Of a stretch of 64,000 nt of DNA, positions 42,525 to 51,349 are shown one piece after another. The DNA is from Phycisphaeraceae bacterium. Lineage in GTDB: Bacteria > Planctomycetota > Phycisphaerae > Phycisphaerales > UBA1924. Location: the NCBI GenBank assembly GCA_015200025.1, contig CP054186.1, forward strand, positions 2,120,001 to 2,184,000, in the 5' to 3' direction. The notes under the pieces were generated by a model. The model saw only the letters and a program-made list of their open reading frames with translations. It searched no databases and had not been told where the DNA came from. How positions within the stretch are numbered: position 1 is the first letter of the stretch; each line of letters begins with the position of its first letter. The position numbers and the translations under genes are program-made.

Positions 42525-43942
42525 GGCGTGGAGGGAGGTTCACGGCCTGGGTGTGGGCGGTCGCGGCGTGGTCGTGGTGCGTGTTGGTGCTGGGCGGGGC
42601 CGCGACGGCGCAGACGCCGGTGTGGCACGCGGAGGTGGGGACGCCGTTCCTTGAGGTGGGCGAGGGTTCGTGGCCCGCGCGGGTGACGCGTGGGGGGCGG
42701 CTTGGGGTGTTGATTGAGGAGGCGGGCCCGATCGCGGGGTGGACGCAGGTGTGGTCGTGGCGATCGGCGGGGACGGTGAACGAGGAGGACCGCGGGCACG
42801 CGGCGGCGTGGAACGCGGGTCGCGGGGAGGGCGAGGCGGAGGTTTTGGTCTCGTTCGAGGGTCGGGGCGGGTACGTGGTGTCGTTCCGTGAAGATGGGCG
42901 TGTTTTTTTCTCGCAGCGGCCCCGTGAGCCGGACCGCCCGGCGTTCGGGCTGGTGTATCTGAGCGCGGAGGAGGAGCCGGGGGGCGGGCCCGCGCGGGGG
43001 AAGTCGGCGGGCGGTGGTCGGGTGGTGTTGCAGCGGACGTCGATGGTGGTGTACGACCCGCTGCGGATCCCACCGCCGGGGTCCGGGGCGTATGTGGAGG
43101 TCGGGGAGGAGGAGTGGCGTGGGTTGGCGGTGGTGTTGCCGGGGATGTTCGGGACGCCGGACACGGTGGTGGACGCGTTGGTGAGAAGGCTCCGAGATCG
43201 CGGGTGGGTGGTGCTTCGGGTGTTGTCGCCGAGTTCGAGGTTTACGGAGACGGTGGAGTTCGTGATCGATGTTCGTCGGGACCTCCGAGAGCAGGCGGCG
43301 GAGGTGTCGCGGGTGCTCTCGACGCGTGCGGCGGAGGTGGCGTACGCGGTGGAGGCCGGGGTGGCGAAGGTGATGGAGCGGCGTTCGTCTTTGGCGGGGC
43401 TGCCGCGGGTGATCGTGGGGATGTCGGCGGGTGCGATGACGCTGCCGACGGTGGTGGCGCGTGATCCCGGGACGTACGCGGCGGCGGTGGTGGTGGGCGG
43501 GGGCGCGGATTGGTGGCTGATCAACGAGCGGAGCAACTACCGATCGGGCGTGGACGCGATCCGGGTGAAGTGGGTGGGCGGGGGGGCGGGGGGAGAGGTC
43601 GGGGAGGCGGAGCGACGGGCGTTCGACGAGGCGTACCTGGCGAGTTCACCGCTGGACCCGTTCCACACGGCGTCGGTGCTGCGTGGGAAGCCGGTGTACG
43701 TGTTCCAGGGGACGCTGGACCGGGCGGTGCAATCGGAGTTGGGGGACGTGCTGTGGGAGCGTCTGGGGAGGCCTCACCGGGTGACGGTGCCGTACGGGCA
43801 TGAGTTGATGTTCGGGTCGTTCGCGACGCGGGTGACGGAGGTGGTGGGGTGGCTCGGGGAACGGACGGCGAGGGGCGTGGACGGCGGGCCGTCGGCGGGC
43901 GGGCGGTCGGGTGGTGGGAGCGGGGAGCGAGATGGGCGGTAA
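42521..43942 (+). CDS. Secreted alpha/beta-hydrolase-like protein
   Basis: The 473-residue protein starts at GTG 42521 and has a signal peptide (WVWAVAAWSWCVLVLGG, ending near ATAQTP). A beta-rich domain (residues 35-180) comes before the hydrolase part: VVLPGMFGTPDTVVDALVRR is the oxyanion strand, VIVGMSAGAMTLPTVVARDP gives the nucleophile elbow G-x-S-x-G, KPVYVFQGTLDRAVQSELGD gives the Asp turn and VPYGHELMF gives the likely catalytic His. It resembles esterases or peptidases of the periplasm; the substrate is unknown. Overlaps the next ATG by 11 bp. Confidence 0.8.
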   Translation: MRRGGRFTAWVWAVAAWSWCVLVLGGAATAQTPVWHAEVGTPFLEVGEGSWPARVTRGGRLGVLIEEAGPIAGWTQVWSWRSAGTVNEEDRGHAAAWNAGRGEGEAEVLVSFEGRGGYVVSFREDGRVFFSQRPREPDRPAFGLVYLSAEEEPGGGPARGKSAGGGRVVLQRTSMVVYDPLRIPPPGSGAYVEVGEEEWRGLAVVLPGMFGTPDTVVDALVRRLRDRGWVVLRVLSPSSRFTETVEFVIDVRRDLREQAAEVSRVLSTRAAEVAYAVEAGVAKVMERRSSLAGLPRVIVGMSAGAMTLPTVVARDPGTYAAAVVVGGGADWWLINERSNYRSGVDAIRVKWVGGGAGGEVGEAERRAFDEAYLASSPLDPFHTASVLRGKPVYVFQGTLDRAVQSELGDVLWERLGRPHRVTVPYGHELMFGSFATRVTEVVGWLGERTARGVDGGPSAGGRSGGGSGERDGR

Positions 43943-44510
43943 GAAGTCGTTGCGGGCGTGGGTGAATGTGTGGAGCCGGCGGCTGCATCGGTGGGGCGCG
44001 GTGGCGGTGTTTGTGCCGCTCGGGGTGGTGGTGGTGACGGGGATTTTGCTGCTGGTGAAGAAGGATGTCGGGTGGGTGCAGCCGGCGACGGTTCGCGCGG
44101 GGGCGATCGAGGACGGGGAGCCGTTGGTGGACCTGGAGGGCGTGCTGTCGGCGGCGAAGGGTGCGCCGCGGGCGGGGATCGCCGGGTGGGGTGATGTGGC
44201 GAGGGTGGATATCCGCCCCAAGGACGGGACGGCGAAGGTGGTGGGCACGAGCCGGTGGGAGGTGCAGGTGGAGCTGCGGGGTGGGCGTGTGGTGTCGGAG
44301 GCGTACCGGCGGAGCGACCTGATCGAGTCGCTGCACGACGGGTCGTGGTTCCATGACCGTGTGAAGATGTGGGTGTTCCTGCCGTCGGGTGTGGTGTTGC
44401 TGGGGCTGTGGGCGACGGGGATGTACCTGTGGGTGCTCCCGATCTGGGCGAGGCGGGCGGGGGCGGCGCGTCGCGCGTCGGTGGGTCGTGGCGGCGGCGT
44501 GGGGGTGTAA
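43932..44510 (+). CDS. PepSY-associated transmembrane protein (short form)
   Basis: The 192-residue protein has two membrane helices: VNVWSRRLHRWGAVAVFVPL then VVVVTGILLLVKKDVGWVQP (about residues 22-45) and VFLPSGVVLLGLWATGMYLW (about 146-168). The R-L-H-R-W start and the external domain with an IRPKDGTAKVVGTS PepSY-like strand fit PepSY_TM proteins, which occur with ferric-chelate transport or reduction. Only two of the usual four helices are present. The ATG lies inside the 3' end of the hydrolase gene, so the two are coupled. Confidence 0.7.
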   Translation: MGGKKSLRAWVNVWSRRLHRWGAVAVFVPLGVVVVTGILLLVKKDVGWVQPATVRAGAIEDGEPLVDLEGVLSAAKGAPRAGIAGWGDVARVDIRPKDGTAKVVGTSRWEVQVELRGGRVVSEAYRRSDLIESLHDGSWFHDRVKMWVFLPSGVVLLGLWATGMYLWVLPIWARRAGAARRASVGRGGGVGV

Positions 44511-44516
44511 GCGGAG

Positions 44517-45878
44517 GTGGGGGCCTACGGTGGTCGGTTTGCGAGGTTTGTGGCGACGCGACGTTCCATCCCCTTGATGTCGAGGCCCGCGTACGCGGGG
44601 GAGCTGACGGCCGCGTTCCTGTTCTCGTTCGTGCTGGCGGTGATCGAGGGCGGGGTGATCGGGGTGTTCATCAAGCAGACGTTCTCGGGGACGGTGGACC
44701 CGAGGTGGCTGAACGTGGCGGTGGCGTTGTCGGCGGCGGCGAACGAGGTGGCGAACCTGGTGTCGTTCGGGTGGGTGATGGCGTCGCACGGTCGGCGGAA
44801 GGTGCGGTTCATCGCGGGGCTGCAGTGCGTGCTGGTGGCGGCGGTGGTGGCGTTGGCGTTCATGCCGCGGTCGGCGGCGGGGCTGGCGTTCACGGTGGGG
44901 GCGGTGCTGGTGGCGCGGGTGTGCTGGTCGGGGGTGGTGACGCTGCGGACGGTGGCGTGGCGGATGAACTACCCGCGTGAGATCCGCTCGCGGGTGGTGG
45001 CGAACCTCTCGAGCGTGACGCAGACGGTGGTGGCGGTGTGCGGGCTGATGGTGGGCGTGATGCTCGACGCGGACCCCGGGGCGTTCGCGGCGTTGGCGCC
45101 GTGCGCGGCGGCGGTGGCGCTCCTGGGCGTGCGCCGGTACTCGAGGGTGCGGGTCAGGGGCGAGGCGGCGCTCTTGGCGGGTGAGCGGGAGAAGCCCCGC
45201 GGGGCGGGGGTGTTGAGGCCGTGGTCGGGGTTCATGGCGGCGTGGGGCGTGCTGCGTGCGGACGCGCGGTTCGCGCAGTTCATGGGGTGCATGTTCCTGC
45301 TGGGCATGGGGAACCTGATGCTGATGCCGGTGCTGGCGATCAGCCTCAAGGCGCAGTTCGGGCTGGGGTACACGGCGTCGATCGTGGTGACGTCGACGAT
45401 CCCGGCGCTCCTGATCCCGTTGACGACGCCGCTGTGGGCGACGCTTTTGGACCGGGCGCACGTGGTGCGGTTCCGTGCGTACCACTCGTGGGTGTTCGTG
45501 GTGGCGGTGGCGGTGCTGCTGGGGGGCGTGGCGAGGACGGACCTGTGGATGATGTACGCGGGGTCGCTGCTGATGGGGGTGGGGTTCGGTGGCGGGGCGT
45601 TGGCGTGGAACCTGGGTCACACGGACTTTGCGCCGCCGACGGAGACGAGCCGGTACATGGCGACGCACGTGACGCTCAACGGGGTTCGAGGGTTGTTCGC
45701 GCCGTTGCTGTCGGTGTGGCTGTACAACGCGGTGTTGGAGGAGGGGGCGTGGGGGATGCCGCCGGGGGTGGTGCCGGTGGGGGTGTCGCTGGTGTTCACG
45801 GTGCTGGGAGCGGCGGGGTTCGTGTGGCTGTACCGGTCGATGGGCGAGGCCGGTCGGAACGCGACGAAGCGCGGGTAG
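44517..45878 (+). CDS. MFS-like transporter
   Basis: The 453-residue integral membrane protein has about 11-12 hydrophobic segments; LTAAFLFSFVLAVIEGGVIG, GLAFTVGAVLVARVCWSGVV and SLLMGVGFGGGALAWNLGHT are examples. The short loop WVMASHGRRKVRF after the second or third helix resembles the MFS G-x-x-x-D-R-x-G-R-R/K motif. The start is GTG 44517 (six bases after the preceding stop), with ATG 44577 as a shorter alternative. It closes the galE operon; the cargo is unknown. Confidence 0.8.
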   Translation: MGAYGGRFARFVATRRSIPLMSRPAYAGELTAAFLFSFVLAVIEGGVIGVFIKQTFSGTVDPRWLNVAVALSAAANEVANLVSFGWVMASHGRRKVRFIAGLQCVLVAAVVALAFMPRSAAGLAFTVGAVLVARVCWSGVVTLRTVAWRMNYPREIRSRVVANLSSVTQTVVAVCGLMVGVMLDADPGAFAALAPCAAAVALLGVRRYSRVRVRGEAALLAGEREKPRGAGVLRPWSGFMAAWGVLRADARFAQFMGCMFLLGMGNLMLMPVLAISLKAQFGLGYTASIVVTSTIPALLIPLTTPLWATLLDRAHVVRFRAYHSWVFVVAVAVLLGGVARTDLWMMYAGSLLMGVGFGGGALAWNLGHTDFAPPTETSRYMATHVTLNGVRGLFAPLLSVWLYNAVLEEGAWGMPPGVVPVGVSLVFTVLGAAGFVWLYRSMGEAGRNATKRG

Positions 45879-45896
45879 GGTTGGGATGTTCGCCGA

Positions 45897-45975
45897 CCCC
45901 TCACCGCCCCACGCGCGGCGTGGGTCACTTCTTCCCGTTCGCCGGGGCTGACGGTGGGAGGGTGGGGAAACCGGA
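45897..45975 (+). repeat. Intergenic palindromic repeat, copy 8
   Basis: CCCCTCACCGCCCCACGCGC, then GGGTCACTTCTTCCC, GTTCGCCGGGGCTGACGGTG and GGAGGGTGGGGAAACCGGA. It starts 18 bp after the transporter stop and lies in front of the convergent OPT gene. Confidence 0.8.
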
Positions 45976-46016
45976 GCGCATGAAGGAGGTGGTGGCCGGG
46001 GCGTGTCGTGGGGGGC

Positions 46017-48455
46017 TCAGGCGAGGAGGCCGACGAGGGTGGCGGCGATGGCGAGTCCGGCGAGCATGAGGGATTCGCCGGCGATGAGCCCCGAGGCGAG
46101 GGGGATGTTGTAGTTCTCGCTGGACTTCTTGTGGGCGCGGAACCAGAGGAGGGCGAGGACGGCGCCGACGAAGAAGGAGAAGGCGTTCTGGAAGGGCATG
46201 ACCCAGGCGAGGCCCAGGCCGGTGGCGGAGGGCATGAAGCGTCGGGCCTTGGCGGGGAGGAGGCGTTCGAGGACGGGGAGGGCGATGCCGACGGCGGACC
46301 CGATGAAGAGGGCGGTGACGGCGGAGGGGGGGAGTTCGGAGATGCCCTTGGTGAGGACGCGCGCGACGCCGGCCCAGGCCTGTGTGGCGGGGAGGGCGAA
46401 CTCTTCGAGCTTGGCGCGGGTGGGGACCATGAGGTACCAGATGGGGACGATGGCGACGGTCCCGAAGAAGACGCCGGTGAACTGGGCGAGGAACTGGCGG
46501 CGCGGGTTGGCGCCCAGGAGGTACCCGGTTTTGAGGTCGGTGAGGAGGTCGGCGGAGGAGGAGGCGGAGTTGGCGGCGATGCCGGCGGAGGCGAGGTTGG
46601 CGGCGAGGTTGCGCGGGGCGAGGGCGGCGAAGAGGAGCTGCATGACCTTGCCCATGGCGCCGATGGGGGTGGTGTCGGTCTCTCCGGTGGCGCGTGAGGC
46701 GACGAGGGAGAGGACGAAGGACATGGCGACGGCGATGAGCCCGGCGTACCAGGTGACGCCGAAGGCCTGGACCTGGAGCCAGACCATGGCGATGGTGATG
46801 GGGAGCATCCCGACGATCATCCAGGAGCCGGGGACCTCGATCTTGGCGAGTTGGGCCTCGATGGGGGTGTCGCCGGGCGCGGTGGCGGCGGGGGCGCGGA
46901 CGCCGGTGAAGGCGCGGGCGATGGTCTTCCATTGGAGGGCGACGGCGGTGAGGGAGGAGAAGACCATGACGGCCGTGCCGCCCCAGAGGGACCATCGGTG
47001 GATGACGAGGGTCTCGCCGGCCCAGGACCAGGTGAAGTTGGGCTTGAACTTGGCCTGGTTGAAGGCGTCGAGGGCGGCGGCGGCGGCCCGGTCGTCGGGG
47101 AGGCCCTTGGCGAGGGCGTCGGCCTTGGCGCGGTCGGCGGCGAGACGCCCGGGGAGGTCGGCGGCGTCGAGGGCGGCGGCGGTGGAGGCGGCGCCCCCGA
47201 GGGCCTTGGCGACACCCTTCTCGATCGACGCGAGGGCCTCGTCGGTGTAGCCCCCGGGCGGGTCGTCGTGCCCGGCGGCGAAGTCGTTGATGGCGCCCGT
47301 GGCGGCGTTGAGGGCGGCTTTGCGGACGACGGCGGTGTCGAGGTTGAAGGCGGCGGCGGCGTCGGCGGCGGCGTCGGCGAGGCGCTGGGCGTCGGCCTGG
47401 AGCCAGGCGACGATCGACGAGCGGTCCGGGTGGGCCGGGTCGGTGAAGTCGCCGGTGGTCATCGCGTCGGCCTTGTCGGCGGCGCGGACGGCGTCGAGGA
47501 CGGCCATGGCGGGTCGTTCGAGGACGGCGGCGTCCTGCTTGGCGAGGTAGGGCCCGACGCCGACGTAGAGGAGGAGCGAGGCGATGAGGAGGGAGGCGCT
47601 GATGCGCATGCCGACGATCATGCCGGCGGCGATGAGGAGGGCGGAGGGCTCGAAGGCGAACCCGGCGGGGTGGCGGCCGCCGGGGTAGAGGCGGTCGGCG
47701 GCGTGGATTTCGAGTTCGCCCGGGATGCGGAGGAAGGGGATTTTGCCCAGGGTGTTGCGGAGGAGGCCGACTTTCTCGACGACGTCGTCGGGGGCGCGGA
47801 GGAACCCGATGATCAGTCCCGAGGCGAGCCCGGCGACGAGGATGTAGGCCTTCTTGATGGCGTCGGCGGATTCGGAGTAGAGGCTGCGGAGGGTCTCGGC
47901 GGCGGCGGTGCCGGTGGGGAAGGGGAGGCGCTCGTGGTTGATCATCTGCCGCTTCATGGGGATGGCGAGGAAGACGCCCATGAGCCCGGTGCAGAGGGTG
48001 AAGACGACGACGACCCACGGGGGCGTGATGTCCCAGGTGTACATGTCGGCGGTGGTCTTGCCCTCGGGGATGGGTTCGAGGAGGACCAGGGCGCCGAACA
48101 TGGTGGCGATGGTGGAGCCCGTGGCGTACCCGGCGGCGGAGGCGCACGAGGCCATGCAGGCGTTCTCGAGGATCGACATCTGGGAGACCTTGCCCCGGGC
48201 GGCGAGGCGGACGGTGTTCCAGATGACGAAGGAGAGGACGCAGGCGGTGATGGCGATGCCGAAGGCCCAGCCGATCTGGAGGGTGGTGTAGAGGTTGGCG
48301 GCGGACATGAGCATGCCGAGGAACCCGCCCATGACGACGGCGCGGACCGTCAGTTGGGGCATGCGGTCGCCCTGGTAGACGTGCCGGAACCAGTGCGCGT
48401 CCTTCTGCTCGGGCGTGGCGTCCGCGGGCAGCTCCGGGATGGTGTTGTCGGGCAT
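46017..48455 (-). CDS. OPT family transporter with a large internal insert
   Basis: The 812-residue membrane protein starts at ATG 48455 (MPDNTIPELPADATPEQKDA). About 14-16 hydrophobic helices are visible; LTVRAVVMGGFLGMLMSAAN and LYTTLQIGWAFGIAITACVL open the OPT fold, and NPRRQFLAQFTGVFFGTVAI and MPSATGLGLAWVMPFQNAFS are typical blocks. Unlike standard members, about 160 residues (roughly 305-465) between two helices are Ala/Asp-rich and soluble. OPT proteins carry oligopeptides or metal chelates across the inner membrane. It converges with the MFS-like gene. Confidence 0.88.
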   Translation of the reverse strand: MPDNTIPELPADATPEQKDAHWFRHVYQGDRMPQLTVRAVVMGGFLGMLMSAANLYTTLQIGWAFGIAITACVLSFVIWNTVRLAARGKVSQMSILENACMASCASAAGYATGSTIATMFGALVLLEPIPEGKTTADMYTWDITPPWVVVVFTLCTGLMGVFLAIPMKRQMINHERLPFPTGTAAAETLRSLYSESADAIKKAYILVAGLASGLIIGFLRAPDDVVEKVGLLRNTLGKIPFLRIPGELEIHAADRLYPGGRHPAGFAFEPSALLIAAGMIVGMRISASLLIASLLLYVGVGPYLAKQDAAVLERPAMAVLDAVRAADKADAMTTGDFTDPAHPDRSSIVAWLQADAQRLADAAADAAAAFNLDTAVVRKAALNAATGAINDFAAGHDDPPGGYTDEALASIEKGVAKALGGAASTAAALDAADLPGRLAADRAKADALAKGLPDDRAAAAALDAFNQAKFKPNFTWSWAGETLVIHRWSLWGGTAVMVFSSLTAVALQWKTIARAFTGVRAPAATAPGDTPIEAQLAKIEVPGSWMIVGMLPITIAMVWLQVQAFGVTWYAGLIAVAMSFVLSLVASRATGETDTTPIGAMGKVMQLLFAALAPRNLAANLASAGIAANSASSSADLLTDLKTGYLLGANPRRQFLAQFTGVFFGTVAIVPIWYLMVPTRAKLEEFALPATQAWAGVARVLTKGISELPPSAVTALFIGSAVGIALPVLERLLPAKARRFMPSATGLGLAWVMPFQNAFSFFVGAVLALLWFRAHKKSSENYNIPLASGLIAGESLMLAGLAIAATLVGLLA

Positions 48456-48571
48456 GTCGGCAGGATACGTCCGGGCGGGAGCGGGTTGCAAGGCGGCCGG
48501 CGGGGGCGTGCGTGCGGGGCGAGGGGGCATTGGGGTGGGCGGGTGGCCTGGGGGAGGGGCTAGTGTTGGGG

Positions 48572-49435
48572 ATGAGCCGGTACGCGGAGCCTGGGCTTGG
48601 GCAAGGTCCATTCGGGGGCGGGGGCGATGAGTACGGGGGCGGGGGGTGGAGCCCCGAGCACGGTCCCGAACGGGTGAGCGGGCTGGCGATCGCGTCGCTG
48701 GTATCGAGCCTGCTGTGCGTGACGGGGCTGGCGGGAGTCGGGTTCGGCCTGCTGGCGTTGTGGCGGATCTCGGCGGAGCGGGGGCGGTTGTCCGGGCGTG
48801 GGCTGGCGTTCACGGGGATCGTGCTGGGGTTGATCTCGACGTCGGTGATCGGGGGGACGCTGCTGGGGTTCCGCAAGGCGGCGGCGGAGGCGCTGGCGAC
48901 GTTCTACCTCCCGACCACGGCGTTCTTCGAGGCGGTGGACCGCGGTGACGCGGACGCGGTGCGAGCGGCGTTCGATGCGTCGGCCCGGGAGCGGGTGACG
49001 GGGGAGGAGATCGAGCGGTTCGCGGGGGAGGTGCGCGGGGCGCTGGGGCGGGCGGTGGGTGCGATCGCGTCGCTGGACGACGCGATGGTGGCGGGGCGGC
49101 TGGGGGCGGCGGCGCGGAGCGGGATTTTCGGGGCGGACGTGGGCGGGGGGACGATGAAGTTCGAGCGGACGCCGGCGTTGGTGTTCTTCCGGGCGGTGCC
49201 CGGGGGGGTGTCGGCGCCGGGGACGCTGTCGGGCGTGTCGGCGTTCCCGGGGGGGCGGCTGGTGAGCCTCGGGGTGCTGCTGGCGGACGGCCGGCGGTTC
49301 GAACTGCCGGCCCCGACCCCGACCTCGACCCCGACCTCGACCCCGGCGCCGTCGTCGGGGGGCGCGGGGCCCGCGGGTGAGGGCAAGGGCGGTGGTGGTG
49401 GGGGGGGGAGTGGTGGGGAGGAGGCGGCGCGATGA
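48572..49435 (+). CDS. DUF4190-type membrane protein
   Basis: The 287-residue protein begins with a Gly/Pro-rich cytoplasmic part, then GLAIASLVSSLLCVTGLAGV and GRGLAFTGIVLGLISTSVIG (about residues 37-61 and 73-95), the two-helix pattern of DUF4190. The rest is outside the membrane: a helical part (TFYLPTTAFFEAVDRGDADA) and a beta-rich part, then a Pro/Thr/Ser stretch (about 248-262) from a hexanucleotide repeat. The stop overlaps the next ATG by 4 bp, so it is coupled to the MlaF-like ATPase. Its ligand is unknown. Confidence 0.75.
   Translation: MSRYAEPGLGQGPFGGGGDEYGGGGWSPEHGPERVSGLAIASLVSSLLCVTGLAGVGFGLLALWRISAERGRLSGRGLAFTGIVLGLISTSVIGGTLLGFRKAAAEALATFYLPTTAFFEAVDRGDADAVRAAFDASARERVTGEEIERFAGEVRGALGRAVGAIASLDDAMVAGRLGAAARSGIFGADVGGGTMKFERTPALVFFRAVPGGVSAPGTLSGVSAFPGGRLVSLGVLLADGRRFELPAPTPTSTPTSTPAPSSGGAGPAGEGKGGGGGGGSGGEEAAR
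49311..49346 (+). repeat. Degenerate hexanucleotide repeat (CCCCGA/CCTCGA) x6
   Basis: Six in-frame units alternating CCCCGA and CCTCGA encode a Pro-Thr-Ser run near the end of the DUF4190 protein. The stretch is locally C-rich against the G-rich background. Confidence 0.85.
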
Positions 49436-50340
49436 GCGAGGGCGCGAATCCGGACGGGGTGAAGCCGGTGATCTCGATGCGCGGGGTCAAGCGGGTGGCC
49501 GGCGGGCGGGTGATCTTGGATTCGGTGGACCTGGACGTGTACCCCGGGGAGACGATGGTGATCATGGGGGGTTCGGGGTCGGGCAAGTCGACGATGCTGC
49601 GGCTGATGATCGGGGCGATCACGCCGGAGGCGGGGCGGGTGGAGATGCTGGGCCGGGAGGTCAACCCGCGCGACGAGATGTCGATGAACGACCTGCGGAA
49701 GAGGTTCGGGATCCTGTTCCAGAGCGGGGCGTTGTTCAACTCGATGACGATCGCGGACAACATCGCGCTCATGCTGCACGAGCACACGGACCTGCCGCGG
49801 GAGCTGATCGACTTCCACGTGAAGCTGAAGCTGGAAGCGGTGGGGCTGTTGGAGCACGCGGGGAAGTACCCGGCGGAGATCTCGGGGGGGATGAAGAAGC
49901 GTGCGGGGCTTGCGCGGGCGTTGGCGCTGGACCCGGTGATCTTGTTTTATGACGAGCCGTCGGCGGGGTTGGATCCGGTGACGAGCGCGCAGATCGACCA
50001 GTTGATCGTGAAGCTGTCGAAGCAGCTGAACGTGACGTCGGTGGTGGTGACGCACGAGATGGACTCGGCGTTCGCGATCGCGGACCGGATGGCGATGCTG
50101 GACTCGGGGCGGATGCTGGCGGTGGAGCCCAAGGCGTGGTACGACCGCCTGCGGCGTGTGCCGGCGGAGGAGGCGGAGGGGCTGGGCGAGCGGGAGCGGC
50201 TGATCCGGCAGTTCCTCCGCGGGGACGCGGAGGGCCCGCTGGGCGAGCGGCGGACGGTGGAGGCGTTCATGGAGTCGCTGCTGGGGGTGCCGGGCGGGTT
50301 GTTGCCGACGCCGAGCGTGGAACCGACGCGGGTTCGGTGA
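49432..50340 (+). CDS. MlaF-like ABC transporter ATP-binding protein (second)
   Basis: The 302-residue ATPase starts at ATG 49432, overlapping the DUF4190 gene by 4 bp. Walker A is GGSGSGKSTMLRLM (about residues 44-57), Q-loop FQSGALFNSMT, signature ISGGMKKRAGLARALALDP, Walker B VILFYDEPSAGLDP and switch VVVTHEMDSAFAIADR. The FQSGALF and SGGMKKRAGLARA wording is typical of MlaF, which drives phospholipid trafficking between membranes. No MlaE or MCE protein is adjacent. The DUF4190 protein may be the membrane partner. Confidence 0.9.
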   Translation: MSEGANPDGVKPVISMRGVKRVAGGRVILDSVDLDVYPGETMVIMGGSGSGKSTMLRLMIGAITPEAGRVEMLGREVNPRDEMSMNDLRKRFGILFQSGALFNSMTIADNIALMLHEHTDLPRELIDFHVKLKLEAVGLLEHAGKYPAEISGGMKKRAGLARALALDPVILFYDEPSAGLDPVTSAQIDQLIVKLSKQLNVTSVVVTHEMDSAFAIADRMAMLDSGRMLAVEPKAWYDRLRRVPAEEAEGLGERERLIRQFLRGDAEGPLGERRTVEAFMESLLGVPGGLLPTPSVEPTRVR

Positions 50341-50383
50341 GGGCGGTCGAACGCCGGTGGTCGGTCGGGCGTACAGGTGAGCG

Positions 50384-51337
50384 ATGCGGAGCGGTCGAGG
50401 CGTGTGGTCGAGGGCGCGGTGGCGGGTGAATCTGGCGGCGCGCGCGCTGCGCTCGGGGCTCCGGCGGTACCCGGCGGAGTTGGCGCGGGCGTTGGCGGGG
50501 GTGTCGCCGGGCGAGGCGGCGGCGAGGCTGGCGCCGAGGCTGCCGGAGGGCGCGGGGCTGTCGGCGTCGTGGCTGGGGCACGCGTCGGTGCTGATGCGTG
50601 TGGGTGGCGCGACGGTGCTGACGGACCCGGTGTTCTCGCACCGTGTGGGCCCGCGGATCGCGGGGCGGACGCTGGGGCTGGCGCGGACGGACGCGGTGGG
50701 CGGGGTGGAGGTGGGGCGCCCGGACGTGATCCTGGTGTCGCACGCGCACTTTGATCATCTGGATCGACCGACGCTGGCGAGGCTGGCGGACGAGCGGACG
50801 ACGGTGGTGACTCCGGTGCGGGTGCGGAGGCTGATCCCGCGTGGGTTTGCGCGGGTGATCGAGGTGGAGCCCGGGGGCGTGGTGGAGGTGGCGGGGCTGG
50901 AGGTCCGTGCGGTCAGGCCGAGGCATTGGGGCGCGAGGGCCGGGCTGGACCGGCGTCGCGGGTACTCGGCGTACGTGATCTCGGGGGGCGGGCACCGCGT
51001 GCTGTTCGGCGGGGACACGGCGGACACGGACGCGTTCGATGCGCTGGCGTCGGCGGGCGAGGGCTGGGGCGGCGGGGTGTCGCTGGCGGTGATGGGGATC
51101 GGGGCGTACGACCCGTGGGCGCACGCGCACGCGAACCCCGAAGAGGTGTGGCGGATGTGCGGGCGGATGGGGGCGAGGTTCGTGCTCCCGGTGCACCACT
51201 CGACGTTCCCGCTCGGGGACGAGCCCGAGGGCGAGCCGATGGCGCGGCTGCTGGCGGCGGCGGGGGACGACGCCGGGCGGGTGATCCGGGTCAGCCCCGG
51301 CGAGGTGTGGGTCGGGCCGGGTGAATGGGCCCGGTGA
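50384..51337 (+). CDS. Metallo-beta-lactamase fold hydrolase (UlaG/NAPE-PLD-like)
   Basis: The 317-residue protein has a degenerate Arg/Ala-rich lead (residues 1-60), then SASWLGHASVLMRVGGATVL, TDPVFSHRVGPR and the metal-binding SHAHFDHLDRPT (HxHxDH). VLFGGDTADTDAF supplies the bridging Asp, and FVLPVHHSTFPLG the last His. The layout fits the UlaG/NAPE-PLD branch of phosphodiesterases or lactonases. No signal peptide is evident. It is 12 bp upstream of the LEA-type lipoprotein gene and probably in one transcript with it. Confidence 0.88.
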   Translation: MRSGRGVWSRARWRVNLAARALRSGLRRYPAELARALAGVSPGEAAARLAPRLPEGAGLSASWLGHASVLMRVGGATVLTDPVFSHRVGPRIAGRTLGLARTDAVGGVEVGRPDVILVSHAHFDHLDRPTLARLADERTTVVTPVRVRRLIPRGFARVIEVEPGGVVEVAGLEVRAVRPRHWGARAGLDRRRGYSAYVISGGGHRVLFGGDTADTDAFDALASAGEGWGGGVSLAVMGIGAYDPWAHAHANPEEVWRMCGRMGARFVLPVHHSTFPLGDEPEGEPMARLLAAAGDDAGRVIRVSPGEVWVGPGEWAR

Positions 51338-51349
51338 TACACTGGCGGT

